Below the pieces are notes generated by a model. That model saw only the letters and a program-made list of their open reading frames with translations. It was not told the DNA's origin and ran no database searches. The translations under genes were made by a program, and so were the position numbers. Below are positions 1 to 13,925 of a stretch of 64,000 nt of DNA, one piece after another. The stretch's first letter is position 1. Each line of letters begins with the position of its first letter. This stretch comes from Salvator merianae (Eukaryota; Chordata; Lepidosauria; Squamata; Teiidae), in assembly GCA_003586115.2 (NCBI GenBank), contig QVOM02000029.1:30890929-30954928 (forward strand). Reading direction: 5' to 3'.

Positions 1-915
1 GCTTCCCATTTCCTGCCGTCCAATGGCAGACTTTGTGGATGGGCAGGAATCACAGTAGTTCCCTCTGCCTCCATTATCCCCCCTTCCCCCGCTGCCAGGA
101 GAAAAGAAAACCATCCTCCATTTTACTTTGCTAAATTGCAGTCCTTTCTCTTTCTTTATCCCCCATTCAACACTGCCAGGAAGAAATTAAAGGCTTCCTC
201 CACTTCCGTCTACTGATTAAACCAAAAAAGAAGACTGCACCTCTTGCCCCAACAAAAAGCCCACTCAGTATCAGTTTTGCCATGGGCAGCACAGCTACAT
301 AGTGGGACATATGCTGCTGTGGATGTCTTGGGGTGAGGTGGGGCAGAGTTCATTTGCTGGTTATTAACTACTCTATCACAATAGTAGAGCCCCCCCACAT
401 TTCCCCCTCTTCACAGACCTCTCCCTGCTTTTGCATTACTCTTAAATTATGCAATTGCGCAAAAGTGCAATTACAATGCAACAGAAAATGCCATCTGCCC
501 TTTAAGAACCTTTATTGTGCAGTATATATGGCATTAAAGTTCTGCTTATGTAGATACAGACTGGAGGGGGAGAAGGAACAAATAGTGAATGACTAGTAAC
601 GCTGCCAAGTGAATCCATGTTCTGAGGCAGCAGCAGGGACATACGGAGGGTGGAGCTTGACTTGCCTACCCCTGTGAAGTCAAGATTTGAATGTTGGGAC
701 TGCAGCCAATCACTGACTACCCAGGGAGGGGAATTTGGCGAGGGACGGAGGCAGCAAAGGTACGGGTTCTCAGTGCCAAGCACAGGAAACATCAGTGTGA
801 GAACGAGCAAGTCCGAATTGAGTCCATGTTAAAATGCAAATGTGGGAACAATTAGAAGACAAATTAAGTCCTTGTGTTCTTCCGATATGGGTTAAATTTA
901 CGGTCAGACTGTGCC
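1..915 (-). mobile_element. TIR element copy A (partial, cut by window edge)
   Basis: On the minus strand this matches 14,892 to about 15,846 over its whole length, including the segment translated as LGSVTSHS in both copies. Its outer end reads GGCACAGTCTGACCGTAAAT at about 915, like the left end of copy B. No coding capacity survives. The family is not recognised; a non-autonomous DNA transposon is the best reading. Confidence 0.6.
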
Positions 916-2635
916 CTGTGTCTTTTCTGTGTCTTTTACTCTGTACAGTTAATAGCTGGTAAGTTGTTACTTCATTAATTGCATAATCCCATAGCTCACA
1001 GTCTTCCTTCTCATTAAAGGTTTTTTCTCAAACTTTGCTGTAGGTGAGCACGCATCTCCAAAAGGAGCAGTGGAAATGAATATGGGCAGGAGGAACACGC
1101 TTAACTTGTGCAAATGTTTAATAATGCGAATTAAGCTTGCCAAAGTGATGCCTAAGGAGAGAGTGGCACCCCCAAGGATTCATTCTGGAACCTGCAAAAT
1201 TTCTGGGAGGGTCCCACTCAGTGCCTGAGGGAAGGAAGGAACCTGATCATGACATGCCATAAGCCCCTAGCAGTTGTCATGAAACATCTAGTCAAGTGTG
1301 TCTGAAGAAAAAAGTATGGATTAGTTTCTCCTCTGCGTAATTATGGAAGGGAGAGGGAAAGGTCTCCCAGGCTTAGGATCAGGATAATCTTTTTATATAG
1401 TTTTGACACCAGTATATTGCCATTTACTCACTGCCTCTCCATAGAAATTCTGGAGTTTAGAAATGGAACTTCAGTAATCCTGGATTGGTCTGTGATTCTG
1501 TAAGCACAGCTACTGCTGTTTTCCATCTCTGCTCACGGCAGTAATGAGAACTATGCACATAGTTTAAATTGCAGCAGTCAAAGGCAAATATCTTGGATCT
1601 GTCCCACCAATTCTTCCTAAGTTTAAATATCAGAATAATCTAAATTTGGCAGTTCATAATCCTAGGTAACTAACCATTGAAGATTTGTGTTTGGGGGAGG
1701 GGGAAAGAAAGCCGCAATGAATGAATTAATGCAAAAGGATATGGCTTCTGGAATTCCATTTTCAATCCCAGTAAAATCCGTTCTTAAAGAATCCTAATGC
1801 AGGCTACAGCAGCTGTGGGATCGAGCTCCCTTTTCAACTGTGGCCAAACAGGGTTTCAAATGTCATAAGCAGACTAAAGTTTCAAAGCAGCACATGCCTG
1901 GAAGGACATTCTATTCTACCTAGATAATTCCTAAAATATGATCTGCAATGAATGACAAGGCAGATGGGCTTTCTCAAGTATGCCATGTGTTGAGTTGGAC
2001 TATTGTTAATGCTGAAATTCTCAATCAACAAGATCAAGGTAGCAATCCTACACTCATTCCCCTTGGAGTCAGTTCCATGGAATTCTGAATAACATCTGAG
2101 CAGAATTAGGTGCTTGAATTCAGAAAAAAATATTCGTTGTAAATATGTTACTTACGTAGAAACATACCTCCTCATACACGTATTTACTAATAAACCTAAA
2201 AAATTCTGCTGTTCGTTAAAACAGATTTTTTTTCCTGTTTTGCCCAAGGCTAGGCACCTAGTAAGATGAGTATCGTAATCAAAACTGTAACCAAAAAGTA
2301 AAACTAGCTTTCATGGAAACCAGATCCAGGATCTGTGCTGGAAGAAATCTGATATTTAGGGTAACTTGTTTTGATCTTCAGTCACTTTCTCTTTTTCTTA
2401 TAATCTAGTAATTGCTTTTAATCTTTATACACTCAAAAGTTTTATTTTGTATACAGCCATGGCTTTTTTGCTGCATGGTTTCGCTTTCATACAGGTACTA
2501 AAATATGAGATCTCTTGAATAAAAGCTTTTTTACTGCATGGTTTGCTTTTATATTTGTGAAGTGTGACTTCATTTGTCTAATGTGATCCCTGAGATTTGA
2601 CCCTTGAGATATTGTTGATTTACATTGGTAGACTA
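915..2635. other. no gene seen
   Basis: AT-rich sequence with a purine run near 1,690. I find no coding frame with recognisable similarity and no clear repeat. Confidence 0.5.
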
Positions 2636-3960
2636 GGGCCTTTTCAGCACTCACCTTCATTCTGGGATAAATCCTGGAATAAGGGTCTGCCATCTGCTTG
2701 CTAGCATGGAGTATGGCATACCGTGCCCTCCTTGTCATGCTTTGTCTGCATTGGATAAAGTGGCGGATCAGGAGATAGAGCTAAAATAGCGCCATATCCT
2801 GGTCCTGCTGTGGACCTCTTTAAAGAGGCAATTACATCTATTTTAAAATATATATATATATATTTTATTTAAACATTTGAAATAAACAAAGCAGTAATCA
2901 TCAACAGACAAACATAAACCATCAAATAGAAACAACAAATAAGCAGTGGATGCACATATAGAAGCAGACAGGTGCTAAGTACAACAATGTGTCTACACAG
3001 TATGCGATATTTGATCTGGATTACACAGGTGTGGAAAATACTTAGTCAGCTGAATATTCAAAAAACATGATAGATGAAAACTGTTTGGTCGGAGAGCGGG
3101 GTCTGACTGAGCAGCTTGGAAAATGGTGGTGACCATTTCTTCATGAAATTATATGTTGAGTCAAATTCTTGCATCTTTGACTGTTGGTAAGTGAGGAAAT
3201 CTTTCATGGCAGTGTCCCAAACTCTACACAGCTAAGCCTCATGAGAGAGCTCTGAAGCCTTCTTCCATTTGTGTGCAATCTCAGCCTTTGCCGTAGTTAG
3301 CAGAACTTTAATTAAATCCTTATGTTTTAGCAGTTTGTGAGTGCCCTTAAACATTAACAATAAAACTAAACCAGGTGTCAAAATTATACTTGTTGACAAA
3401 GTGTCTTGGACCTGGACCCAAAAATCTGAAACAAGGTGACACTCCCACCACAAATGCATGTAAGTGCCCAGGTTAGGGCAACCATGCCACCATCTAGGAG
3501 GAATGCTCTGAACTATATGATGAAGTAAAATAGGAGTACGGTACCATTGATAAACCACTTTTAGTGACAAATCCCTATCCCTCTGGGATCGGAGTGAAGA
3601 AAAAAAGGGCCATTGCATCTATTATGGACATGCAGATATCATGCCCCTATAGGCTGGAATATGCTGGTGGATGCAGCACTGCAAATAGTGCCAGAAGTGG
3701 CATGGTGCTGAAAAGGGTCTTTGCAGTCTCCATGCTGCCTCTGAAGGATCTTTGGAGGTAGCAGCGGGGGCTGGAGTGGAATGGGCCATCCTCATGGAGG
3801 AACTGAGTGTGGAAAGGGCCTGGTAGATCACTATTGCCACACTGGTAGCGTGGATCTCCCCTCTGCAGCACCACTGACATAAGTTGGTAGATAGGGTCCC
3901 TATGATTCCCACATTTTCCAGTGTTCTGTAGGTGGGAACTATTTGCATAATAAATAATGG
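2636..3960. mobile_element. TIR-type DNA element split by an L1 insertion
   Basis: Starts TAGGGCCTTTTCAGCAC, like the elements at 24,829 and 31,380. The stretch near 2,745-2,830 (TAAAATAGCGCCATA, GTGGACCTCTTTAAAG) resembles 24,940-25,020 of the former. An L1 sits inside (2,843-3,611). The right end is not clear; 3,960 is a soft limit. Confidence 0.4.
2843..3611 (-). mobile_element. 5'-truncated L1 (ORF2 C-terminal end)
   Basis: On the minus strand 3,232-3,618 encodes a segment with WYRTPILLHHI, CPNLGTYMHLWWECHLVSDF and KDLIKVLLTTAKAEIAHKWK, typical of the C terminus of L1 ORF2p (the HxWWEC-type motif). The AT-rich 3' tail is at 2,843-2,880. Flanking ATTACATCTATT (2,831-2,842) and ATTGCATCTATT (3,612-3,623) form a 12-bp target-site duplication with one mismatch. 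Truncated and dead. Confidence 0.8.
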
Positions 3961-6900
3961 CAATAAAATATGGGTTTTAGGGACCAGTCCTTAGCATGAT
4001 ATCAGACATGACTGTATTACGTGCAATGTCAAGGTTAATATTTTCATCCATTTTATCATGTATTATTTTTCAACAGCCAGTTCACATAGTTATACATGTT
4101 TCTCAAATGATAAACAGGCATATTCAGTGGTTCAGGACCTCCAATCCAAGCCATTATTATTTATTTTTTTGTTCTCTAGTCATGCACTGCATTGGGGAGA
4201 GGAGGGAAGGCTTGGTATGATCCAACCCCAAATCTTTTCAAGCTGCTTGCTCCTTGGCTCAGCAGTTCAGCCAGTTTGACTATCTCAACCAACCTAAACA
4301 CTGAGTGGCTGAGTAAGCAGATTGATATGACACAAGGTGTGGCATGAAAGTCCCCCAGTGGAAGTTCCATTTGAAACAATAACTCTGGGAGTTGGAAGAC
4401 TGGTTACCTTTGTTGGCTGCTATGAATTCAGGTATTAGTGGCCCTAGACTCCAAAGCCATGGCACAGAGGAGAGACTTAAAAGCCAGATTATGGCCATTT
4501 TTGTTCATTTTGCTTGCTGCCCCGTCATTTTAGCTCTTGGATCTTTTTTCAGCCAGATTTGTGACTATGAGGCAAGGCAACAATTTAACATACTAATCAT
4601 AGCAAGCAGTGGTGCGGCAGAATCTGCTGAACATGGAGGAAATCCAGTCATTTGATACAGTATGTCCAGCCAAGGTATTATGATGGGTATGGGAGGTAGC
4701 ATAAGTCTCAACAATAACAAGAGTGTTTATCTTCCATTCATTGTTTGACTGCAGCAAGCTCCTCATAAGGAGAATTCATATTCCATAAATATTTCTATCC
4801 CTCCATCTTTCTTAGATGTCCTGCACATGCATAGTATCACAATCATTCCTCTTTTCTGTGTTGTATGTATGGGCACGTACTGTGTAATATTAGGATTTCA
4901 CCATTCTATGACCCCCTTCTCTGTTGATCCACTGCCAAAAAATGCAGCCCAATGACTATTCTCCACAACAAAGGCTATACAGTATAGTATTGTCTTGTTT
5001 TTTATTGTGTTATTTTGAGTTCATGTTACTTGTTATCTGCATAGTATGTGTGTTAATAAATGTGTTTTAATACTTCATTCTAAAATATTTGGTGCATGTG
5101 TGACAAGACCGCCATGTGAAAGATCATTTCTAACAGAGGGTGGATTGCCAAGACTTTCCTTGATAATTGGGGAACCAAAAAAAATAATCATTCAGAGGGG
5201 GACTTAATTGAGCTTAACTGAGCTGAAGCACATGTCTGTAAAGTAATTATGCGACACAGCTATGCCCAGGATTTTTTTTAAAAAGGCTTTTGGTGAAAGC
5301 AGTTTCCTGTTTCTGTCCCCAGCATGGAAGAACACTGCTTTCCATTATTTTAGGCCTACCTACCCACCTGACCCTTCAAAATGAATTCTACATGAAATCA
5401 CATGAGTTTCAGGTTAAAGAGAAGACAGACTTGAATAGTGAAAGCACACACCATGTGTTTTTTCTCAGAACAAGAGCTCCAACACATAACAAATCCTACC
5501 AAGCTCCTCCTCCCTACACTGTAACTGATTGGTCGGTACAACCTGTCAATTGCTAGCAGCTCTCCTCCACTGTTTCAATGCTCAAGTGCATTCCTGCACA
5601 AAACTGTAAACTAAGAAACCTAAGAGTGCAGTCTTTTGCAACTGTGCAAGCAGAACTAAAAGCAGAACTAAAAGGTTTATTCAATCTGGATTCCTTTGCA
5701 GGGGTCCACTGCCCTAGTGGCTGACGGCTGGTAGTTGACTTGTGTTCTGTTTTGTTAAGCAGGTTTCAGAGCTGCAGGAACCACCCCAGCTCCCAAATTT
5801 TTCACACCAGCTCTTCTAGTCAAAAGTTTGTGCACAGCTGCACATTGTTCACCTTCTTACACACCTCTGAAGGGCTGGGAGTAGCCATGGCAACGTAAAT
5901 GTTTGGTTTCCTCCACAAGTGAAAAAATTGAGACAATACTCCACCCATGTCCATCCTCTGTAAATCCTCTGTAAAACCTTAAAAAAGCCAAGTTCGAAGA
6001 AGCAGCATGTTTGGAATGCTGGAAAAAGTACTCAGTTTCATCACATATGTATCCTGCCCTTTTCCTGAAGGTTGACAGTTGGGTCACATCACTCAGTAAG
6101 AAACAATATTAATAAAAACAGGGTAGAATATATATTGAAATATAGCCTCCCCACCACCAGCAGGACTACATTCAGAAGAAACTAAGTATCAATAGCAGAT
6201 AGCTAATAGATCCAAATTTTTTGCTCGTTGTCAATACCAACTGCAGACAAAAGCAGCAAATGAAAAACTTCTGGCCTTGATTTGTCTAACAGGAATAACT
6301 CATGCATATTGTCTGTACATGTTTCCCCTAAGCATCACAGAATATTTTTGGTGAGTGCACTAGGAAAGCAGATACCACCTTTTAACTCCCTTTAAAATTG
6401 TTATGGGTTTTGGCAGAGCAAATGTTTTAGCATTTTCAATTCAGTGTCACTGTTATCAAAGCCGGCATACAATAAAGAGCATGGGTCTTAGACCTTGCTA
6501 CTGTAAAGTACTCTTTCATTTGTTACATTTTAATGAGAAATTTAGTAGATTACACTATCCATGGTCAAATGAGTCTTATGCTGCATCCCCAGAGTGGCTG
6601 AATGCAGGTACAATCTGGGCAGTTGGTGCAGTTTGGGGTGGGAGGTGCAGAGAACAAACAACTTGCACCTCACAGTGGTTCCTGCCCCCCAAATCCCTGC
6701 TGCTGTTGAGAACTCCTCTTGCAGCAGTGAGGTTTCTGCCCTGGCCACTTTTGCACAGGACTGAATGTAGCCCCAGAAATTGGAAATTATTTGCATGGCA
6801 CAAAAGCAGCCTGGATGCTTCTTCGCCCACAATGGGAAGGGGAGTTGACAGAGCAGTTGCAAACTGCCCTCCAAATCATTTCACATGGATTTTCAGTGCA

Positions 6901-9510
6901 TTGATCTACAGGTGGCCTGACTTTTGTCTGCCACAGCCCTGAGGCGATTGGGAGGGTGTCTTAGGTGCTAGTGTGAACACAGCAGGCCTTTTCGCATTTA
7001 CCCAGTAGAGTGATCCAGGCTTTTCACTGGATTGCTCCAACTGCACCTGGCCACCTCCACAGCTCACTCAGAGTTGACCAAGCCCTCCCTAGAGCAATCC
7101 AGATGTGGACAACTCAGTGACTAGCAGTGGCTAGATCACTCCTGGGATCTGTACCTCTTCTGGGCGCTGTGTGGCAAGGGGGCATGGACTACAGGATTGC
7201 ATGACAGTCATTCACAGCATCCAGGTTGCCATGGCAACATCTGAACCTGCACTGAATGCCAGTTCAGACTTTGTAATGGCAATCCAGGATGGCCATCTGC
7301 ACTGCAAGTGCTGCTGCTGAGGTACAGGGCAAAACCAGCACTCATAGTGTAAATGGCTGCCACCAGCACTTCAACCTGATCAGATGATATTATTATACCA
7401 TACTGAAACAAGATGAAGGAATAAGCTGAGGTTTGCGGGGGGGGGGGCATTACTTGTCTCCATCTATTCCAGCAGGATCTTTAAGGCTAATAGGTTGGTG
7501 TAACAAACTGCTCTAAGGCAAATTGCAATTGGCTGGTGTGTGTTACCTAGGGGAGAGGGGGAAAGGAAGGAATTCTGAGGCAGCAATGAATGCAAAAATA
7601 AAGAATTTTATTTAAACAATAAAAAGGAAAAGAAGCAACTTACTGAGCAGCTGCAATAGCCAGGAACAAGGCAACAGGCTTTGGCAATAATACAGTGATC
7701 AGACAGGTTCAGAGATAAAAAGCAAAGTTACAGTAGAGCAACTTGATGGCAAGGATAGTGTTGAGGGAAGTTTAAAGAGTGCTGCTACATTGAGTGGAAG
7801 CAGCTAGTTCCTTGGTCCCTAGGTGTGTATGTGGTGCAATCAAATAAAGGTCCCAAACGATCCTAGACAGCTGTCTCCCAGTTTTTCCAGTTTTCCGAGG
7901 CCCACTCCTCCCAACTTAAGCAATAAAATATCTCCACCCTGTTCTCTGACTCTCTCAGCTCCGGATCCCCGGTAAAGTTGCCCATGACCCAGTCTGTTCT
8001 TACAATCCACCCACAAAGCATTATCCTCACTAGGAAACATAACAAACAAGCAGGGGCACCAAAAATGGTTCTCACCCTCAAAGTCTTCTCCCAGGACATT
8101 CTTCACCAGGCTAGAAAGGAAAAGTGGTGAGAAGAGAGGGTTCTCACTCTCAGGGATCTCTGCTCCTATCGCAGAGTCCAGAAACTGGGTACTGGGGACT
8201 CAAAAGTCAAATGGAGGGAATGGGAAAGTGGACAGCTCCACAATCCTCACTTCTTAAATACACAGTTCTTTGCCAAGTAGCAGAGAGTACAGAGGCTTGG
8301 GGCTCTAGGGGCAGAACCAAGGGAGGCCACCATAGACCTTTGGATATATCCACATCACAAGCCTGAGGATGGACAATGCCAACACTCAAGACAACTTGCA
8401 CCAGTGGATAGAGATCCTAGGATTTGCAGCAAATGTCCAGCCAGAACATCTGCCAGAAAGTAGTGAGGGGGAGAGAGAGAAGTCCCTCTTTCTCAGTGAT
8501 TTAGCTCAGCAAAGCTGGAAAGCAGTGTAGCATTGAAATTCAGCTTAAGCAAGGATGCAGAGCAGTATCAAAATAAGCCTTAGAGGTGGCAGGAAAAGGC
8601 ATGGGTCTTCAAAGAAGCAGGAGCTTCTCGCTCTGGTTCCAGAAGGCAAAGAGGCAGATACCAGCTGCAGTCTGCACCTCTTCAGTAGGGTGGGATAGAT
8701 GAATTTGCCGTTCTTCTTTCTTTAGAGATGTTGCATTGAGTTCAGCTCTTGTGGGGAGAAAGACCACCTAGACAATCCCACTCAGCAGCCATTAGAACCT
8801 TTTTTTAATACCCTTCTTGTGTTACTAAAAATAGAACAAGCAGGTCATTGGACAAGAGATGGCTTGAAATATGTCTTGTCTGATAGGTGTGCTTAAACTC
8901 GCAAGTTTAAAATTATTTGTTAATACAGAGCAGGGGTGGGATAAGCAAAAGGTGAAATGGAGGACAGATTTGCATTTTGTTTCTGTGGTTAGAATAAACT
9001 AAACAGAGATAGCAATCTTCTTCACTATGTATTACATTTCTATTTAAATTACAGAAATTATTCTAGATTTCTTGCTTGTACATAGTCATATGCAATCTAA
9101 TGTTATACAGCTTTTTATGATGCATCGCCTTGTTTTTGACAGAGTAGTCACCATTCAACTCTACGTTCATTAAAGAAAAGAAAGCACAAACTGAGTACAG
9201 ATATTATTGCCCATACCCAAACAATTTCTGCCTTGAAGGGGCTTATGTGCATAGTGATCCACAAACTACAATTTAAGAACTTCTCTGCTGCTATTGCATC
9301 TGCCAGCAGGGCTACTTCAGGTAGTAAAAGCTGTTAAATTTTGGCTGTACAAATGAGGCAGCCTGTTCAACAGTCCTCTGTGATGAATTTGCACAACACT
9401 TTTCAGATGTTTAATGTTTCATTTATCAACTATCTTTCTTGAAACAAACCAAGGTGTTGTACAACAATTTAAATAAAAAACAATAAAAAGGTAAAATTGC
9501 TCACATTTGT
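3960..9510. other. no gene seen (5.5 kb)
   Basis: Mixed intergenic sequence. It contains an 11-base G run near 7,440 and GC-richer patches at 6,590-7,320 and 7,840-8,400 whose open frames have no family signature. These patches may be old mobile elements, but I cannot assign them. Confidence 0.4.
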
Positions 9511-10220
9511 GCCATCTTGGACACTACAGTTGAAACAGGTCCAGTAGATGAAATCTTGACCTCTGTTGGTACAGTTAAAATGGATACTTGTCAATCTGAG
9601 GTTTGCTTGGGGATATCAAGAGGTACCTTGGATAACCTGGAGATAAACTGGCTGGGAAGTGGAGAATACCGTCAAAGGCAGAAATCGTGCCTTGACTGGA
9701 TCCCCTTAAATTCACCTCCAGGAGTTTCCTGAGATCCATTTCGGTCTTGATTCAATCCTCATTATGGCTCAAAGACACTTGTGGACCATATCTTCATTTA
9801 TTGTTTAGGGCATCTACGGGTTCCACATGCCTCTGATCTCAGCAGTATTATGTGCTTGCTACCAAGTGGGATGCCTACTGCCAAGGCTGCAAAATTGCAC
9901 TCTAGTGAAGAGTGCTTTGTTCCTTACTGCAGCAAGCATTCATGCCTACTGAAAATAGAGACTAGGAAACATCTGGTGAGCCAGCAGGATCAGAGCTTCT
10001 GCCAAGGCACCCACCCCCAGACATGGCCTTGGTGGCATTGACAGATGATTGATTCTGAAAACTCAGAAAGGGAAGTCAGTTCTGCTGGGACTGTTAGATC
10101 TCTGGGTGGCTTTTGATACTATTGACCATGGTATCCTTTGTGTTGTCTCACTGGGACTGAAGCTGGCTCTGTACCTTGCTGGTGGTTTTCTAGTATAACT
10201 CTGTTATCACAGCATCTTGA
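9510..10220 (+). mobile_element. degenerate L2-type LINE RT fragment
   Basis: At 10,083-10,142 the + strand reads LLGLLDLWVAFDTIDHGIL, the first palm motif (AFD) of L2/CR1-clade reverse transcriptase. The preceding 500 bp holds broken frames in the expected upstream region. Stops and frameshifts make it a relic. Confidence 0.6.
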
Positions 10221-11335
10221 CTAGACATGGTAGGAATATGGAGACCTGCAAAACTGCGCTTCTCTGACATAGTGCACATGTTTATGCTTGTGCTGTGTTT
10301 GAACAAAAGTTATTGAGAGGCTGTGATACTGGAGTCATAATAGTGTCATGTCAATGTGAAGGTCAGCCTGAGATGCACTGTGGTATCTTGCAGAAACTCA
10401 CTCTTTTTGCCATATAATTTAACATCAGTATGAAGCCATTGGGAGGGGTTATTTAAGGTTCTAGAGTTTATTGCCATTACTATGCTATGAATGTTCAGTT
10501 CCACTTCTTGTTTCAATGTAAATCCAGAAAGGTGCTGCCTGCCTTTGGTAATAGACTAGATAGGGGTTAACAAAATCAAACTTAAATCAACTTAAAAAAA
10601 AGATGATCAAGGAATAAGGATTAATGTGTGTTTGAAAGAGCTATACTCTCTTTGAAACTTCAAGCTTGCCGTTTGGAAGCGCTTCTAGACTCAAAGCCAA
10701 GCCTGGAAGACCTAAATTTTGGCTTTGGCTAGGTGAGCATCTGTGCAGTTAATACTGGTGTATAAACTGTGCTGAATCTTGGAGAAATCCAATCTGGCCT
10801 TGGTGTCATCAGGTTTGGAAAGTTTCACTGGATTAAAAGACTGCAGCCAGTCTTGTTGAACCCTGACTCGTCTTCAAGCAACTTCTTTGGCATCTATCTG
10901 TTTCTAGGCACAACTCAAAGTGCTGGTCACAACACAAGGCTGCCTAAGGTGCACACCCAAGTGAACAAGTTCCCAGATGTCCTGACATTCCTGCCCTCTA
11001 TCAGCCCCCAGTCATAGCAACCTTCAGCTGAAGCAACCTACCAGTCATCCACTTTGGAGAACTCCAAGGCCTCTTCAGCCTTCGGCATTATTTCTGGTCC
11101 TCTGAACCCTGGCAGGATCCTTGCTGCTGCTGGGAGCTGCAGTAAGGTACATAACATTTGCCCACTGCTTTTGATGCTCCTTCTTTGGATTCCTCCTTTC
11201 TGGTGCCCATGTGGATGGAGCCTTGGGGCCCAGCTATAGCTAAGTTTTAATCCACATTTCATCTACTTTCAGGGTGAGATAATGCATCACCAAAGAGACA
11301 ATCAGTTTTCTTTCCATGTTATCTAATTCACCTAT
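10220..11335. other. no gene seen
   Basis: Unassigned sequence between two L2 fragments. It includes a small GC-richer block at 11,040-11,240 without recognisable coding content. Confidence 0.4.
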
Positions 11336-12400
11336 TATTTGCATTTTTATCCCGCCCTATATCCAAAGCTCTCAGTTTTGTAACCAAAGGTTACAACTTT
11401 AAAAAACAACATAAAATGAATATGCTAAAACAATAATGGTGGCTGCAAATGGGGAGGGAAAGCTGTTTCCTTATTTAGCCAAAGACCAGGGCAAAGACCA
11501 GGGCATCTTCATTGCTTTCCTAAACATATAAAGTGAAGGTGCATGACACACCTCGGGGGGAGACTATTCCATAGTCTGGCCATCACTGAGAAGGCCCTAT
11601 CCCGGGTGCCCACCCCTTTTGCTACTGAGGGTGGTGGTAGAACCAGAAGGGCGTCCCCTGCAAAGCTTAAGGCATGAGCAGTTTGATATGGAAGAAGGCA
11701 TTCATTTAGATATTTGGGGCCCAAGCTATTTAGGGCCTTATAAGTTAAGGTTAACACCTTAAATTTGACTCGGTAGCAAATTGGCAGCCAGTCAGCTCTT
11801 TTAATGATGTGCATCCAGCCAGCTGCCCTGGTCCTAGCTGCTGCATTCTACACCAACTGCAGCTTCCAAACCATCTTCAAGGGTAGCCCCATGTAGAGCA
11901 CATTACAATAGTCCAGTCTGGAAGTTACCAGAGTATGGATAACTATGGCCAAATCATCTCTATCTAGAAGGGGCCTTGGCTGTTGGACCAGCCTTAGTTG
12001 GGAATAGGCACTCTTGGCCATGGCCTCCACCTGAATTTCAAGCATCAGCACAGAGTCCAAGAGCAGCCCTAGATTTTGTACCTGTCCCTTCCAGGGCATT
12101 ACAACCCCACTGAAAACAGGAAGCCTCCTAACTTCTTGGACTCGAGACCCAGTGATACACAGCATCTCTGTCTTGTTTGGATTCAGCTGCAATTTATTGC
12201 CCCTCATCCAGCCCATTACCACCTCCAGGCACTTGTCCAACATTACAACCACCTCTCCTGATTCAGATGGAACAAAGAGATAGAGTTGGGTGACATCTGC
12301 ATATTGATAACATCTCACTCCAAATCTCCTGATGACCTCTCCCAGTGGCTACATAGAGATGTTAAAAAGCATAGTGGGTAAGAGCCAGCGGGACCACTAC
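11335..12400 (-). mobile_element. L2-type LINE, 3' half with RT palm
   Basis: Minus-strand frame at 11,848-12,318 reads CYQYADVTQLYLFVPSESGE, the RT catalytic box with YADD changed to YADV, then LNPNKTEMLCITGS and SRLDYCNVLYMGLP. All are typical of the L2 clade. Upstream bases (to about 12,390) restore MLFNIYM. The 3' end (11,335-11,400) is the GCATTTTTATCCCGCCCTAT tail seen in many copies here. Inactive. Confidence 0.8.
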
Positions 12401-12639
12401 ATCTCTCAAAGAGGCATTCACTACTCCCTGGACCCACCTGGTGCAGCTAAGCCCTTAGACTAGGCTGTCTGAAAGACATTCTCTCATACAAGCTTCACAT
12501 ATGCTGTAATGAGCAGGAGAGGCTCTTCTCTCAGTTCCACCACCACTAAAGATGGTGAGTTTGGCACCCTATTTTTAGTCCTGCTAACAAGCAAAAGCAT
12601 TCTTATTCAGCCAAGCCTTTGACAGATAAACCAGGTATT

Positions 12640-13225
12640 GATGTAGGCTGAATCCACATGGCACCATTATGTTGCATTGAGTGCACGCTGAGGGTGCAGT
12701 GTCAGCTTGATACTGCAGCTTCATTATGCACTCAAAACAGAGGAAAACTCTGGTATCCACTTGGCTGTCATGCTCTTCCTCCCTTATTCCACTTGCACAC
12801 AGTGATGGCCCTGGCCCACCCCAACTACCTCATTTCCAAAAAAACCTGCTTTCTGTTCTGAAGCAAGGACTTATATTGTGATACCAAGGGGAGGAAACTC
12901 TTCTCCCTACCTATCAGATGGTGGGAAGGCTTTCTTTGCCACCATTTGACAGAAGAGGGAAGCTTGCTCCAATTCTGTGAGGGTTGGTGGGTAGAAAGCC
13001 CTTCTCCCTGCATGATCAGCTGTAAAATGGCATCCAATCCTGGGGGGGGGGGTAGTAGCAAGTTTCCCTCACCCATCAAATGGCGGCAAAGAAATCCCTT
13101 CCACTATCTGATGGAGCACATAGCCAATTTGACTTAAAAGGAAACAAATTGCTTCCCTTTAAGATGATGGGGAAAGCATTTTCCTTAAAGGGCCCTCCCA
13201 TTCTTGTCCAGATTCAGCCATAGAG
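12640..13225. mobile_element. MITE-like element with inner foldback
   Basis: Ends GTAGGCTGAATCCACATGG (left) and, on the complementary strand of the right end, CTATGGCTGAATCTGGAC form an imperfect terminal inverted repeat. Inside, 12,905-12,975 and 13,055-13,115 are inverted copies of a segment with ATCAGATGGTGGGAAGG and TTTGCCACCATTTGA. Non-coding. Confidence 0.45.
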
Positions 13226-13659
13226 ACTTGTTATTTCTAATAACATTTTTAGGTTGTTTTTATAAATTTGCATCTTATGTTTTTTAGTATTTTTGTAGGC
13301 TGCTTTGGTGGGAAGAAGTGAGGTATAGTTTGAATAAATAAATATATGCAGTGTTTATCAGGCCTGTTGGGAATCATGGATATTTACTGGTTGATTGATT
13401 GATTGACTGATTGCACTTATATCCTATCTTATACTCTAAGCCCTCAAGTCAAACTGCTATAGCCCAAACACATAAAACAGAATTAAAAACAGTACAGTAC
13501 AGTCACTAGAGAACGAAAACTGTCTCTTCCTCCAAAGACTTGAGTAAAGAGCTGCACCTTCATCATCTGTCAGAATGTATAAAGTTGATGATGCTTGATG
13601 CACCTCAGAAGCTAGGTCATTCTAGAGGTCATTCAAGCTAGGTCATTCAAGCTAGACTG

Positions 13660-13925
13660 TGGAACACTCTTCCCCCTGAGGTGCGTCAAGCTTCCTCACT
13701 TTACATCTTTAGGAGAGCAATAAAGACGCACCTATTTACCCTTGCCTTTGGCTAAAGGTACAGCTTTCCCTCCCTACTTTCAGGCTACTGTTTTATTGCA
13801 TGCCTTTTATGAGTTTTTGTTTTGTTTCGTTTTAATTGTTGTAACCCGCCCTGAGACCTTCAGGTATAGGGCGGGATAAAAATGCAAATAAATAAATAAA
13901 TAAATAAATAAATTCTACAACCTGG
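13660..13925 (+). mobile_element. L2-type LINE 3' end
   Basis: Plus-strand copy of the family tail: TGTGGAACACTCTTCCCC, GTAACCCGCCCTGAGACC, GCGGGATAAAAATGCAAATA, then (AAAT)n at about 13,885-13,915. Confidence 0.7.

Noticed and set aside
6403..6942. 179-codon open frame on the + strand
   Set aside because: Low-complexity composition with no family motif, no intron/exon signals and comparable overlapping frames on the minus strand. Looks like chance openness in a GC-richer patch.
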